Source of the DNA: Dyadobacter sp. SG02
GTDB taxonomy: Bacteria; Bacteroidota; Bacteroidia; Cytophagales; Spirosomataceae
Assembly (NCBI RefSeq): GCF_900109045.1
Contig: NZ_FNYL01000022.1
Coordinates: forward strand, 1-64,000
DNA length: 64,000 nt
Direction: 5' to 3'
This document shows, piece after piece, positions 1-9,225 of this stretch. Below the pieces are notes generated by a model, which was given only the letters and a program-made list of their open reading frames with translations, had not been told where the DNA came from and searched no databases. The stretch's first letter is position 1. Each line of letters opens with the position of its first letter. A program made the translations under genes and the position numbers.

Positions 1-27
1 ATCGTTCCGGGGTTCGCGCGAACGACA

Positions 28-110
28 GGTGCAGAGCACCAAAATATTTGTAGAAACGGGGTATTCGTGTGCAAGATGTGAGGTGCAGCGCACCGTGATA
101 AATATTTTCA
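28..110. repeat. Two copies of a GGTGC-N3-GCACC dispersed repeat
   Basis: Copy one (28-56) is the palindromic core GGTGCAGAGCACC, seven variable bases, then TTGTAGAAA. Copy two has the core GGTGCAGCGCACC at 82-94, followed by an AT-rich stretch. The same core and TTGTAGAAA tail recur at 38493-38521 in this window. Both copies lie just past the 3' end of the minus-strand dehydrogenase gene and are non-coding. Function is unknown; a REP-like element or transcript-end structure is inferred. Confidence 0.6.
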
Positions 111-122
111 GGCGGTTAGCCA

Positions 123-3032
123 TCATTTGAAATTCAACAAATACCCCGTCAAATCGGCCAAATCCTGTTCGTTGAGTCCCAATGCAGTCGGTTCGGGCAT
201 TAATGACGACGGCATCTTTTCCCTCGTTTTAATCTGATCGGCTTTGATCGTATGCTGCTGGCCGGCGGCATCTTTCAAAACCACATTTGCGCCATCGCTC
301 ATAAGAAACCCGAAATAGGTATCCCCCTTTTTGGTTACGATGGTATAGCTTTCATAGCCGAAAACCATGCTGGCGGATGGGTTCACAATGGCATCGAGGA
401 GGCCCGCTTTGTCGAATTTTTTATGGATAGTAGTCAAATCCGGCCCGATTTCGGCGCCGATTTTGCCATGCTTGTGGCAAGCGGCACAAGTTGTCGAGAA
501 TATCTTTTCGCCGTGCGACGGGTCGGCATTCATTCTGGATATAAAATCGGTTTTGAGAACCTTTCCGTTTCTCGGGAAAAATTGGCTGGCGACCACGCGC
601 ACATTCTGATCCGGGTTTTTGAAAATGATTTCGCTCACGGATCTGGCGATGGTGTCGGGTAACTGGCCTTGCACGCGCATGTCCACGAGGATATTGCCGC
701 CATTCACATCCGAGGCCATTTGCCGTGCGGTTTCAATGCGTTGCGGCATGGGTTGCGCTTTATCGGCGACGGTCTTTTTCAGGTCGAGCATACGTTTGTA
801 GGCGGGCGTCATTACCTGCGCGGTGGCTTCCTCCCAGTTCATCAGATCGGCCCAGTCGTTGCTTTTGCGGAAATTGATCCAATAGGAAGCCTGCGAGGCC
901 ACATCCGGCAATGTGGATTTGGATAATGCGATCATCGCTTCGGCCGCTTTTTTGTCTTTGATAAAACCGATGGCCGTCAATGCCTTACGGCGCTCCGGTT
1001 CGGATACTTTCGCAGATCCGGCCCGGGTTTTCAGCTCGTCCACGGCTGATACCGGATGCAGTCGCCATGCCAGGCCTGCGCGCTGCGGTTTCCAGTTGGG
1101 CGCGTCGGCTTTGAATGCCTCGCGTACATATGCATACACCTGAGTCTCTTTTCCATCAGCCGCCGTACCGATCGCTTCCAGCATCCAGGGATCTTTGCCG
1201 TCGTAGTTTTTAATAAGGTTTGAAATACTGTTAAATGCCTCCTGATAAGGAACATCCCGCAATGCTATTCCTACCTCCCGTCGAACGGACGCGTCGGCAT
1301 CTTTGGACATTTGTTCGAAATAGGCATTTGCCTTACCCGTCGATTTTAATGCACGGAAGGCCGTGAGCCGGTGCATTGCATTCGGGGACGATAGCAGTTT
1401 CACCTCTTCCGCATTGCCTTTTTCCCCCAATTGCGCCAAAAGCCAGATGGCTCTCGCCTGATGGTACGGGTTTTCAGCCGTCAGCAACTGTTTAACTTCC
1501 GGTACGACAGCCCCGCCTTTCATTCTTAGCCCTTCAAAACCTAATGCCCGGACATTGATCGCTGGATTTTGCAATGCATTCACAAGCCCTGCGGTTGTCG
1601 TGAAATCCAGCTTCGGTGTAGTTAGCTTCTTCCCTTTGGGTATAATGCGGTAAATGCGTCCGTAGCCCTTTTTATCCTTCATCGCGTGCCCACCTACGAC
1701 CGGATCATACCAATCTGCGATGTAAATGGCCCCATCAGGCCCCACAGCCACATCCGACGGTCGGAACCATTTGCGATAGTCCTGGTCGGTTTCGTACCAT
1801 TCGTACCGCTCCGAAACTTTGGGGAAAGAACTGATCAGGTCCTGGCGCTTCAATTCAAAACCGGCCCCCTGCGGCCTGGGCTGGTAGGCGAAGATTACGT
1901 TACGGCCTGCTTCGCAGCTCAGCAATGTGCCGCGATAGTTTTTCCCCAATTCATCCCCTTCATAAAATACAATACCCGTTGGAGAACCCGCACCGGAATT
2001 GTCGCCGGCCGGCATTACGCCCGGGTCTTCCTGGTGCCAGTGCGTGGCGAAAATATCCTGTCCGGGCCGACGATCGGCCTGCCAGTAGCGGGTACCATCG
2101 GCCGAAAAATAGCCCGCATTGCCGTTTTCCTGCAAAAAAGAAACGCGGCAGGTGATCACCTGGTCGTCGTTATCGTTCTGCCACATATTGCCGTAGCTGT
2201 CGAGGCACACTTCGTAGCTGTTGCGGAAATTGTGGCCCAGCACTTTCAGGCCGGTACCGTCCGGATTGATGCGCAATGCGAGGCCACCTACCCAAATGCG
2301 GCCGTCGTCCGACTTCTGATTCCCTTCATTTTTCTTGTTATAAGGCGTGCCGCCGGTGTAAAGACTGCCGCTTCTCAATGTAAAGCCACTTTTGTCGGTG
2401 ACGTTATGCGGACCTGCATTACCGGTGTTGAAATAATACTTCCCATCCGGCCCGACGATGAGCGAATGTAGCGAGTGATCATGGTCGAAACCACCGAACC
2501 CGGTTAGGAAAACTTCGCGTTTATCGGGTTTGTCGTCACCATTCGTGTCCGTGTACACGAGCAGGTTAGGCGCGCAGGAGACGATGGTTTTATTACCAAT
2601 CACCGCAATGCCCAGCGGTGCCGTCAGCAACGAATCTTCTACATACACCTTGGAAGATTCTGCCCTTCCGTCGCCATCCCGGTCTTCCAGGATCATCACC
2701 CGGTCCCCTTTTTGCTTATGGCTGAGGCGCTCGGCAGGTTTGGTATTGAAATCGCGGTAATTCACGGCCTCCGTGATCCATACCCGGCCTTTGGCGTCGA
2801 TATCCATGTTCGTCGGGTTATAGAACATCGGTGCTTCCGCCCATAATGTGGCTTCAAGGTCGTCGGGCACGTACAAGCGCGAGGAATCGCCGGCCGCCAC
2901 GACCGGTACGAAGGATCGATGCTGTGGTTCCCGGCCGTTTTGCATTGAAATCATGCTGAAAACGGAAGCCAGCAGAATGCTTCCCGTCAAAATACCGGTT
3001 CTGCGGAGTGGTAATGTGTTGGTAATGTTCAT
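123..3032 (-). CDS. PVC-type membrane-bound dehydrogenase with C-terminal cytochrome c domain
   Basis: The 969-residue protein has a hydrophobic N-terminal segment (about residues 14-31), so it is exported to the periplasm or anchored in the inner membrane. Residues about 50-460 resemble the beta-propeller sugar-dehydrogenase-like domain of the Pirellula/Verrucomicrobium group (landmarks FYNPTNMDIDAKGRVWITE and SDVAVGPDGAIYIADWYDP). Residues about 480-800 look like HEAT repeats. A heme c motif CAACH is at residues 849-853, followed by the 'putative heme-binding' C-terminal domain. Such proteins are thought to oxidise sugars or alcohols and pass electrons to the bound heme; the substrate is not known. 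The sugar isomerase gene at 3116-4000 is immediately upstream on the same strand, suggesting a small operon for an uncommon sugar. Confidence 0.85.
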   Translation of the reverse strand: MNITNTLPLRRTGILTGSILLASVFSMISMQNGREPQHRSFVPVVAAGDSSRLYVPDDLEATLWAEAPMFYNPTNMDIDAKGRVWITEAVNYRDFNTKPAERLSHKQKGDRVMILEDRDGDGRAESSKVYVEDSLLTAPLGIAVIGNKTIVSCAPNLLVYTDTNGDDKPDKREVFLTGFGGFDHDHSLHSLIVGPDGKYYFNTGNAGPHNVTDKSGFTLRSGSLYTGGTPYNKKNEGNQKSDDGRIWVGGLALRINPDGTGLKVLGHNFRNSYEVCLDSYGNMWQNDNDDQVITCRVSFLQENGNAGYFSADGTRYWQADRRPGQDIFATHWHQEDPGVMPAGDNSGAGSPTGIVFYEGDELGKNYRGTLLSCEAGRNVIFAYQPRPQGAGFELKRQDLISSFPKVSERYEWYETDQDYRKWFRPSDVAVGPDGAIYIADWYDPVVGGHAMKDKKGYGRIYRIIPKGKKLTTPKLDFTTTAGLVNALQNPAINVRALGFEGLRMKGGAVVPEVKQLLTAENPYHQARAIWLLAQLGEKGNAEEVKLLSSPNAMHRLTAFRALKSTGKANAYFEQMSKDADASVRREVGIALRDVPYQEAFNSISNLIKNYDGKDPWMLEAIGTAADGKETQVYAYVREAFKADAPNWKPQRAGLAWRLHPVSAVDELKTRAGSAKVSEPERRKALTAIGFIKDKKAAEAMIALSKSTLPDVASQASYWINFRKSNDWADLMNWEEATAQVMTPAYKRMLDLKKTVADKAQPMPQRIETARQMASDVNGGNILVDMRVQGQLPDTIARSVSEIIFKNPDQNVRVVASQFFPRNGKVLKTDFISRMNADPSHGEKIFSTTCAACHKHGKIGAEIGPDLTTIHKKFDKAGLLDAIVNPSASMVFGYESYTIVTKKGDTYFGFLMSDGANVVLKDAAGQQHTIKADQIKTREKMPSSLMPEPTALGLNEQDLADLTGYLLNFK

Positions 3033-3115
3033 GGTGTGTTATCAAAAAGGGAGGATGGAGGAAAGGGAGAATGGGGCAATGAGCCGTAGAAGCTTTGCCT
3101 CCTTAATCCGTCATC

Positions 3116-4000
3116 CTACGTTAGAAATAGTCCTTTGAGGTAATCAAGATTGTGCTGGTAAGTCGGAATAATCTCGGCTCCCTGCGGGGTAGCGCCTTCG
3201 ATTTGCATCCAGCCTTCGTAACCGATGTCTTTTACCGCTTTCGCCACCCGCGGCCAGTCGAGCGGGCCTTCGCCAAGGCGCTGGCCATTCTCCTTCATAT
3301 GTATTTCGCAAATCATATCTTTGCCAAGCATCGGTATTTCCTTGAAAATATCATGGCCGGCGTCGGTGGAATTGCGAAAATCGTAATAAACCTTCACCGC
3401 CTTCGAACCGACCGCATGGATAATATCCAAATGCTCCTGTCCGCTCAGCCAGGATTCGATACCCAAGGTAATGCCTTGTTTCTCCGCATGAGGTGCCACT
3501 TTTTTCAAACGTTCAATCACGGCTTTTTTACCGGCATCATCGTTGCGGAGGTCGCCGTCCGAAAAGAACGCCAGCAAAATCACTTTCACGCCCAATGCCT
3601 TGGCCGCATCCACACTGTTCCAGACCCATTCTTCCGTTTTCGGCTGTGATTTGTACGGTACCCGGTTCAGCTCGCCGATCGCCAGGCTCGACACTTTCAC
3701 ACCCGTACGCGCGGACGCGTCGCGGATTGCCTGCAAGGTTTCCGGCACCGAAAGGCCCTTTTCGTCTTTCCCGGTATTATAGCTTACCTGGATGCCGTGC
3801 AAACCGATCTGTTTCGCCCGCTCGAATGCTTCCGGGCTTAGTTGCCGCCCTACCGACCAGTCGCACGCGCCGATCTGGTATTTCGGGGCCAATGCGTGAC
3901 CGGTTTTCAGCGTATCGTCTTCGCCGAACGCCGCCGATGCCACCAGTAGCGCACTGCTTTTGAGCATTTCCCGCCGGTTCAGTACCAAATCTCCTTTCAT
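3116..4000 (-). CDS. Sugar phosphate isomerase/epimerase family protein (xylose isomerase-like TIM barrel)
   Basis: The 294-residue protein begins with an Arg-Arg export-like leader (LNRREMLKSSALLVASAAFG), so it is probably a Tat substrate. The body matches the AP-endonuclease-2/xylose-isomerase-like TIM barrel: an early IGACDWSVG strand, HGIQVSYN, and late metal-site strands IGIESWLSGQEH, YYDFRNSTDAGHD and CEIHMKENG. The acidic and His residues on those strands would bind a divalent metal. Many such Bacteroidota proteins are named only 'sugar phosphate isomerase/epimerase', and the substrate cannot be told. It lies 83 bp upstream of the PVC-type dehydrogenase gene on the same strand, so cotranscription is likely and both may act in periplasmic keto-sugar metabolism. 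Confidence 0.8.
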   Translation of the reverse strand: MKGDLVLNRREMLKSSALLVASAAFGEDDTLKTGHALAPKYQIGACDWSVGRQLSPEAFERAKQIGLHGIQVSYNTGKDEKGLSVPETLQAIRDASARTGVKVSSLAIGELNRVPYKSQPKTEEWVWNSVDAAKALGVKVILLAFFSDGDLRNDDAGKKAVIERLKKVAPHAEKQGITLGIESWLSGQEHLDIIHAVGSKAVKVYYDFRNSTDAGHDIFKEIPMLGKDMICEIHMKENGQRLGEGPLDWPRVAKAVKDIGYEGWMQIEGATPQGAEIIPTYQHNLDYLKGLFLT

Positions 4001-4081
4001 TACAGTCAGATTTTGAAATACTTAAAGAAATATCTTCAAAATGTGCTGTGATGGGGTTTCTACTTATAACCGCAGGTAACG

Positions 4082-4441
4082 TTACCGGCTGAATGCGTCT
4101 TCGATATGCCGGATCTCCGTCGAGCCATCGGGCAGCGTGAGGACCGATACAATGTCAAAGCGGACATCAGTTTCCCAATCGATATCGAAAATGTACTGCT
4201 CCGCGGCGCGCATGATCAACTTCGCCTTTGCTCCATTTACAAACTCCTCGGGCATGCCGAATGCTGTGCCGCTACGTGTTTTTACCTCCACGAAAATCAG
4301 CATTTCGTCTTTGGTGACGATCAGATCGATTTCGGACTGCCAGTTACGGTAATTTTTGGCAATGATTTTGAAGCCCTTTTCGAGCAGGAAGGATGCCGCG
4401 GTGGTTTCGCCCCAGCGGCCAAGGTCGTTGTGTGTAGCCAT
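4082..4441 (-). CDS. YraN family protein (UPF0102, nuclease-like fold)
   Basis: The protein has 119 residues, the usual length for this family. It carries the restriction-endonuclease-like core seen in YraN: GRWGETTAASFLLEKGFKII, then EIDLIV and MLIFVEVKTR, an E...D...EVK arrangement like a PD-(D/E)xK site. The cellular role of the family is unsettled, though a DNA-processing role is often suggested. The ATG at 4441 fits the family N-terminus. It is transcribed towards the sugar isomerase, from which it is separated by 81 bp with no obvious feature. Confidence 0.9.
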   Translation of the reverse strand: MATHNDLGRWGETTAASFLLEKGFKIIAKNYRNWQSEIDLIVTKDEMLIFVEVKTRSGTAFGMPEEFVNGAKAKLIMRAAEQYIFDIDWETDVRFDIVSVLTLPDGSTEIRHIEDAFSR

Positions 4442-4746
4442 AATAATGTGTGTTTAATCAAAAACTCAGATTCTGATATGATCGCCTCAAGCTGGCTTAC
4501 TTTGACATATGGAAGTTTTGAAGCATGTTCATAAAGGTTTCCGCTTTGTCGTCTTTAACACTAAGTAAAAGCTTCATAATCACAGAATTTAGTTGCACTG
4601 ACAAATTTGACGAACATTTAGCTAATAAATTAGCGTTGTGAAACGGGGACGTGTGTGTACGATATGTCGGGTAAACCGGAAGCTTCCGGTCTGAACATTT
4701 AGACGTAGCAACTACAAATTGGTAACGCATTGTCCGGAAAATTTTT
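4442..4746. other. Intergenic region yraN/lipB with a possible tiny minus-strand gene
   Basis: This 305-bp gap between divergent genes should hold both promoters, but no clear TAnnTTTG box was found. On the minus strand an ATG at 4577 opens a 26-codon frame ending at 4497 (MKLLLSVKDDKAETFMNML...). It looks like the start of the small antitoxin-type proteins common in Bacteroidota. After its stop, the next frame continues with coding-like sequence (SQLEAIISESEFLIKH), so it may be a decayed, frameshifted gene. No toxin partner is present. Confidence 0.3.
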
Positions 4747-4758
4747 TTGACCATTGAA

Positions 4759-5481
4759 ATGAATACCCTGATCAATAAAAAAGTACAGTTCCGGGACCTC
4801 GGCCTGATCGATTATCAGGAGGCCTGGAACTACCAGGAGAAAATTTTTGCGGAGACGCTGGAAATTAAGACGCAGAATCGCGGCCTCGACCCCGGGAAGC
4901 AGCAATTGACGCCGAATATCCTGCTTTTCTGCCAACACCCGCATGTATATACGCTGGGGAAGAGTGGCAAGCCCGAACATCTTTTGCTGGCGGAAGATGA
5001 TCTGGCGGCGAAGCAGGCGAAATACTACAAAATCAATCGCGGCGGGGACATTACTTACCACGGCCCTGGGCAAATTGTGGGCTACCCGATCCTCGACCTC
5101 GACAATTTCTTCACGGACATCCATGTGTACATGCGTACGCTCGAAGAGGCTATTATTCTTACATTAGCGGAGTATGACGTGCAAGCGGGCCGAATTTCAG
5201 GATTGACGGGTGTTTGGATTGATTTTGAGGAACAGAAAAACCCAAGGAAAATATGTGCATTGGGTGTGAAAGCGAGTCGGTGGGTCACGATGCATGGATT
5301 TGCCTTGAATGTCAATACTGATTTGTCTTATTTCGGAAATATTGTCCCGTGCGGGATTGAAGATAAGGCCGTTACGTCCCTGGCGGCGGAACTGGGCGGG
5401 GAAGTGGATTTAGAAGAAGTTTCATTTAAATTAAAAAACCATCTGGCGCAATTGTTCAGTATGGAATGGGAAGCAGTGTAA
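4759..5481 (+). CDS. lipB: Octanoyltransferase LipB
   Basis: LipB transfers the octanoyl group from acyl carrier protein to lipoyl domains, the first step of endogenous lipoate synthesis in the cytoplasm. From the ATG at 4759 the protein is 240 residues; a TTG four codons earlier is possible but less likely. The signature RGGDITYHGPGQIVGYPIL is present. The catalytic pair is Lys171 in ALGVKASRW and Cys198 in PCGIEDKAVTSL. The stop codon overlaps the ATG of the next gene (TAATG), so the two are probably translationally coupled. No lipA is seen in this window. Confidence 0.96.
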   Translation: MNTLINKKVQFRDLGLIDYQEAWNYQEKIFAETLEIKTQNRGLDPGKQQLTPNILLFCQHPHVYTLGKSGKPEHLLLAEDDLAAKQAKYYKINRGGDITYHGPGQIVGYPILDLDNFFTDIHVYMRTLEEAIILTLAEYDVQAGRISGLTGVWIDFEEQKNPRKICALGVKASRWVTMHGFALNVNTDLSYFGNIVPCGIEDKAVTSLAAELGGEVDLEEVSFKLKNHLAQLFSMEWEAV

Positions 5482-5894
5482 TGAAGAAGGATATTATTTT
5501 TCACCCTGTGAAGGGAATAAAGGTCGCGATTGTGCGGAGTACCAATGAGTTGAACGCCGAAGAATGGAACGTGATCGTGATCAACCGCAACGACGAGCCG
5601 GTCACAAGCGTTTTTGTGACTTCAAAAGGTTATGGTAACACGGAGTCGGGTACGAATACCGATCAGCGGACTTCCACATTAAGGCATTTTTTCCCGGAAA
5701 TCCCCTCCGGCGGGCACGTGGTGGTGGAGCCGATCATGCCGGATGTCTTTCATTTGAATAATGAGTTTTGGGTGAGCTACTTCATTGGAAGTCAGATTTT
5801 TGATAAGAAATTCATTTTCGTACCTGACAGTATCGTCGAGGAAAACATGATGACGATCGATCCGCTGGGGCTGGAAGGTGTTTTGCATGAGTGA
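5481..5894 (+). CDS. Conserved hypothetical protein coupled to lipB
   Basis: The 137-residue protein starts at an ATG sharing its A with the lipB stop codon (TAATG), so its expression is tied to lipB. It has no signal peptide or membrane segment. It looks like a compact all-beta cytoplasmic protein, with strands such as GIKVAIVR, NVIVINRND, SVFVTSKGYG and HVVVEPIMPDVFHLNNEFWVSYFIG. I do not recognise a characterised family. The placement suggests a link with lipoylation or acyl-carrier metabolism, but that is inference from position only. Confidence 0.8.
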   Translation: MKKDIIFHPVKGIKVAIVRSTNELNAEEWNVIVINRNDEPVTSVFVTSKGYGNTESGTNTDQRTSTLRHFFPEIPSGGHVVVEPIMPDVFHLNNEFWVSYFIGSQIFDKKFIFVPDSIVEENMMTIDPLGLEGVLHE

Positions 5895-5982
5895 CCTTCT
5901 TTCGTGTGGGTTTTAAGTGATATAAGTTATCATTTCGATATTTTGCATAATATTGAAAATCATCATTTAAACCCTACACACT

Positions 5983-6717
5983 ATGACAGAAGATTTCAAA
6001 CGCCGCGCCAAAAATTTCCTGCTCCTCGACATTGAAACCGTTTGCTCGCACGCCAGCTACGACGAACTCCCCGGGCGAATGCAGAAACTCTGGGACAAAA
6101 AGGCCCTGGCACTCAAAAAAGGCGACGATACAACTACGAATGCAGACTACTTTTACGACCGCGGCGCCATTTATGCGGAGTTTGGAAAAATCATCTGCAT
6201 TGCCTTCGGCGCGTATTATTGGAACGAAAAAGACGAGATTGCGTTTAAGGTGAGTAGCTTCGCAGGAAACGACGAAGTTCAGTTGCTGCTGCAATTCAAG
6301 GCGTTGATTGAAAAATACCCCGCCGAACAGCTAATCCTCTGCGCCCATAATGGCAAAGAATTCGACTTCCCGTTCATTTGCCGACGGATGCTGATCCACC
6401 GCATCGAAATCCCCAAAGCATTACAAATTACGGGTAAAAAGCCCTGGGAGCTTCTCCACCAGGACACGATGGATCTGTGGAAATTCGGTGACTACAAAAG
6501 CTACACCTCGCTCGATTTGCTCGCCGCCGTTTTTGATATTCCCGGAAGCAAGAACGAAATGAGCGGCGACCAGGTAACAAAGGTTTATTACGAGGAAAAT
6601 GATCTGGCTAAAATTTCCCGATATTGCAGAGAGGACGTGGTAGTGCTTGCCCAACTTTATTTACGGCTGCATTGCCTTGACCAAATACCCGAACCAAATA
6701 TCGTACGGGTGGAGTAA
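5983..6717 (+). CDS. Predicted 3'-5' exonuclease, PolB-like (DEDDy family)
   Basis: The 244-residue protein has three exonuclease motifs in the right order. Motif I is LLLDIET near residue 15, motif II is CAHNGKEFDFPFI near residue 120, and motif III is SRYCREDVVVLAQLY near residue 217. The YxxxD-type motif III places it in the DEDDy group; this stand-alone form is usually called 'PolB-like 3'-5' exonuclease'. Expected activity is metal-dependent removal of nucleotides from 3' ends of DNA or RNA in the cytoplasm. It stands between lipB and rnr on the same strand with about 90-bp gaps, so it may have its own promoter. Confidence 0.88.
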   Translation: MTEDFKRRAKNFLLLDIETVCSHASYDELPGRMQKLWDKKALALKKGDDTTTNADYFYDRGAIYAEFGKIICIAFGAYYWNEKDEIAFKVSSFAGNDEVQLLLQFKALIEKYPAEQLILCAHNGKEFDFPFICRRMLIHRIEIPKALQITGKKPWELLHQDTMDLWKFGDYKSYTSLDLLAAVFDIPGSKNEMSGDQVTKVYYEENDLAKISRYCREDVVVLAQLYLRLHCLDQIPEPNIVRVE

Positions 6718-6791
6718 CCCACGGTCGGCGGAAAACAGCGGCCCATATCGAAGTTCCGTGAAAAACGCGGGACATTTTATACATTGAATAC

Positions 6792-9173
6792 ATGAGAGAT
6801 AAAAAGAGTAATAAGAAACTGCAACCTGAAAGAAGGGAGGCCGCGACGCCTCATCATATCGTTTCTTACATAGATAATTTAAAGGCGGACATTGCCGCGT
6901 TCTTTGATCTGAACGCAGAACACGCATTCCGGCCTTTCGATGTGCATGACCATTTCGGCGTGCACGACAAAAAAGTAAGGCTTCTTTTCAACGAAATCCT
7001 GCACGAACTAGAACAGGATGGCCGGTTGGTATACCATAAAAATGGTACTTATACCGCCGTTCCGCTCAAAACCAAGCCCACAGGACTAACCGGTCGCGTA
7101 GACCGCGTCAACAAAGGCTTTGCGTTCGTGGTGATAGACGGGCGCGACGACGATATTTACGTGGATCTGGAATTGCTGAATGGAGCCTGGGATGGCGATA
7201 TCGTGCAGATCCAGCCGCTTTCGAGAAATACACGCAATACAAAATCGCGCGGCGATTCGGGTCGCAACCGGACGGAAGGGCGCGTTACCGAAATCGTGGA
7301 GCGCTCGAATGCGGAGATTGTCGGTATTATTGAGATTAACCCGCGTTTCGCGGTCGTTCAGCCGGATAACAAGAAGCTTTTTGACCCTATTTTCCTCGAA
7401 CCCGACGAGGTAGGAGAGGCGCGCCATGGCGATAAAGTCATCGTGAAAGTGAAAGAATGGCCTACTCGCAGGAGCCAGGCTGAGGGCGAAATTGTGTCGG
7501 TGCTTGGAAAAGCAGGTAACAACGACGTGGAAATGCACGCGATCCTGGCCGAGTTTGGATTGCCTTACCATTTCCCGGAAATCGTGGAAGCCGAGGCGCA
7601 GAAAATTCCCGATAAAATTGCCAAAAAAGACATTGCCAAACGCCGCGACATCCGCGATGTGCTGACGTTCACGATCGACCCGGTAGATGCCAAAGATTTT
7701 GACGACGCATTGTCTGTCCGATATCTGGGCGAAGATGTGGTGGAAGTAGGCGTGCATATTGCCGATGTTTCGCATTATGTGTTGCCCGGTACCGAGCTCG
7801 AAAGAGAGGCGTTTCGTCGCGCTACGTCCGTTTATCTCGTAGACAGAACGGTACCAATGCTGCCCGAAAAGCTTTCAAATAACCTTTGTTCGTTGCGCCC
7901 GAATGAGGACAGGCTGGCATTTTCGGCCATATTTGAAATTAATTCAAAGGGAAAATTGCTGAAAGAATGGTTTGGAAGGACGGTGATTCATTCCGACCGC
8001 CGTTTTAGCTACGAAGAAGCACAGGCCGTGCTTGATTCGGGCGAAGGCGATTTCCCGAAAGAACTGGATACGCTGAACCAACTGGCGAAGGTTTTCAGGA
8101 AAGAGCGCTTTAAAAAAGGTGCTATCAACTTCGAAACGCCGGAAGTACGCTTCCGTCTCGATCCGGAAGGCCGGCCGTTGGGCATTTATACCAAAGAACG
8201 GCACGATTCGAACAAACTGATAGAGGAATTCATGCTGCTCGCCAACAAGCGCGTGGCGGAATATGTGTATTCGCTTTCCAAGGGCGAAGTCAAAAACACG
8301 ATGGTATACCGTATTCACGAAGCACCCGACCCCGATCGTTTGCAGACCTTCGCGAATTTTGTGGCCAAACTGGGGTTGAAACTGGAAGTCGAGGAAGAAG
8401 GTCAGATCGCAAAATCCATGAATGCCATGCTGGCGAAAGTGGAAGGTAAGCCCGAGCAAAACCTGATCGAATCGCTGGCGGTGCGTACGATGGCCAAAGC
8501 GCGGTATAGCACCGAAGATATGGGTCACTTTGGACTGGCATTCAGGCGGTATTCGCATTTTACTTCGCCCATTCGCCGCTATCCCGATGTAATGGCGCAC
8601 AGGCTGTTACAGCATTATCTCGACGGCGGTGCCAATGTCGATAAGGAAGCTTACGAAATCGCTTCCAAGCATTCATCCGAGCGCGAACGGCTGGCTGCGG
8701 AAGCGGAAAGGGCTTCGATCAAGTACAAGCAGGTTGAGTTCATGAGCACGATGGACCCCGAGAAAGAGTTCGACGGCATCATTACCGGTGTAACCGAGTT
8801 CGGTATTTTCGTGGAAATCACCGAAACTGCTTCCGAGGGTCTCATCCGTATGACCGACCTGGGCGACGATTTCTACGAGCTTGAAAAGGAAAACTATCGC
8901 ATTATCGGCCAGCATACCAAGAAAATATATACGTTTGGCGATGCGGTGAAGGTGAAAGTGAAGGAGACCAACCTGGCACGGCGGAGCATGGACCTTTACC
9001 TTGCCGGTACCAAGCCAGGTCGTCGGAGCGAATTCAGCCGTCCGGGCTTTGATCGGGATAACGATCGGAGGCCACGGGATCGCAAGCCCAAGGAGCCACG
9101 CGGTTCCGGGCGCGTGAAGCGGAGCTCGGGTGGTGGCGGTAGCTCGCCAAAGCCTAAGCGGCGGAGGCGATAG
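6792..9173 (+). CDS. rnr: Ribonuclease R
   Basis: The 793-residue protein has the RNase R plan: an N-terminal winged-helix-like segment (about 20-85), cold-shock/OB domains (about 95-240), the RNB catalytic domain with the acidic cluster TIDPVDAKDFDDALS (about 294-308), and an S1 domain (about 650-735, DGIITGVTEFGIFVEI). A basic Arg/Lys/Gly/Ser-rich tail follows. It degrades structured RNA processively from the 3' end, hydrolytically, and helps rRNA and mRNA turnover. Length and motif order are normal. The tail from about residue 745 is highly positively charged and probably aids RNA binding. The ATG at 6792 gives the expected basic N-terminus. Confidence 0.96.
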   Translation: MRDKKSNKKLQPERREAATPHHIVSYIDNLKADIAAFFDLNAEHAFRPFDVHDHFGVHDKKVRLLFNEILHELEQDGRLVYHKNGTYTAVPLKTKPTGLTGRVDRVNKGFAFVVIDGRDDDIYVDLELLNGAWDGDIVQIQPLSRNTRNTKSRGDSGRNRTEGRVTEIVERSNAEIVGIIEINPRFAVVQPDNKKLFDPIFLEPDEVGEARHGDKVIVKVKEWPTRRSQAEGEIVSVLGKAGNNDVEMHAILAEFGLPYHFPEIVEAEAQKIPDKIAKKDIAKRRDIRDVLTFTIDPVDAKDFDDALSVRYLGEDVVEVGVHIADVSHYVLPGTELEREAFRRATSVYLVDRTVPMLPEKLSNNLCSLRPNEDRLAFSAIFEINSKGKLLKEWFGRTVIHSDRRFSYEEAQAVLDSGEGDFPKELDTLNQLAKVFRKERFKKGAINFETPEVRFRLDPEGRPLGIYTKERHDSNKLIEEFMLLANKRVAEYVYSLSKGEVKNTMVYRIHEAPDPDRLQTFANFVAKLGLKLEVEEEGQIAKSMNAMLAKVEGKPEQNLIESLAVRTMAKARYSTEDMGHFGLAFRRYSHFTSPIRRYPDVMAHRLLQHYLDGGANVDKEAYEIASKHSSERERLAAEAERASIKYKQVEFMSTMDPEKEFDGIITGVTEFGIFVEITETASEGLIRMTDLGDDFYELEKENYRIIGQHTKKIYTFGDAVKVKVKETNLARRSMDLYLAGTKPGRRSEFSRPGFDRDNDRRPRDRKPKEPRGSGRVKRSSGGGGSSPKPKRRRR

Positions 9174-9225
9174 TGTTACCTTTTTGAATTCCTACGTATA
9201 AATGGGATAACTAATCCTGTTTATA

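Noticed and set aside
1686..2471. 261-codon plus-strand open frame opposite the PVC-type dehydrogenase
   Set aside because: The opposite strand has the conserved propeller domain; the frame itself has no family features.
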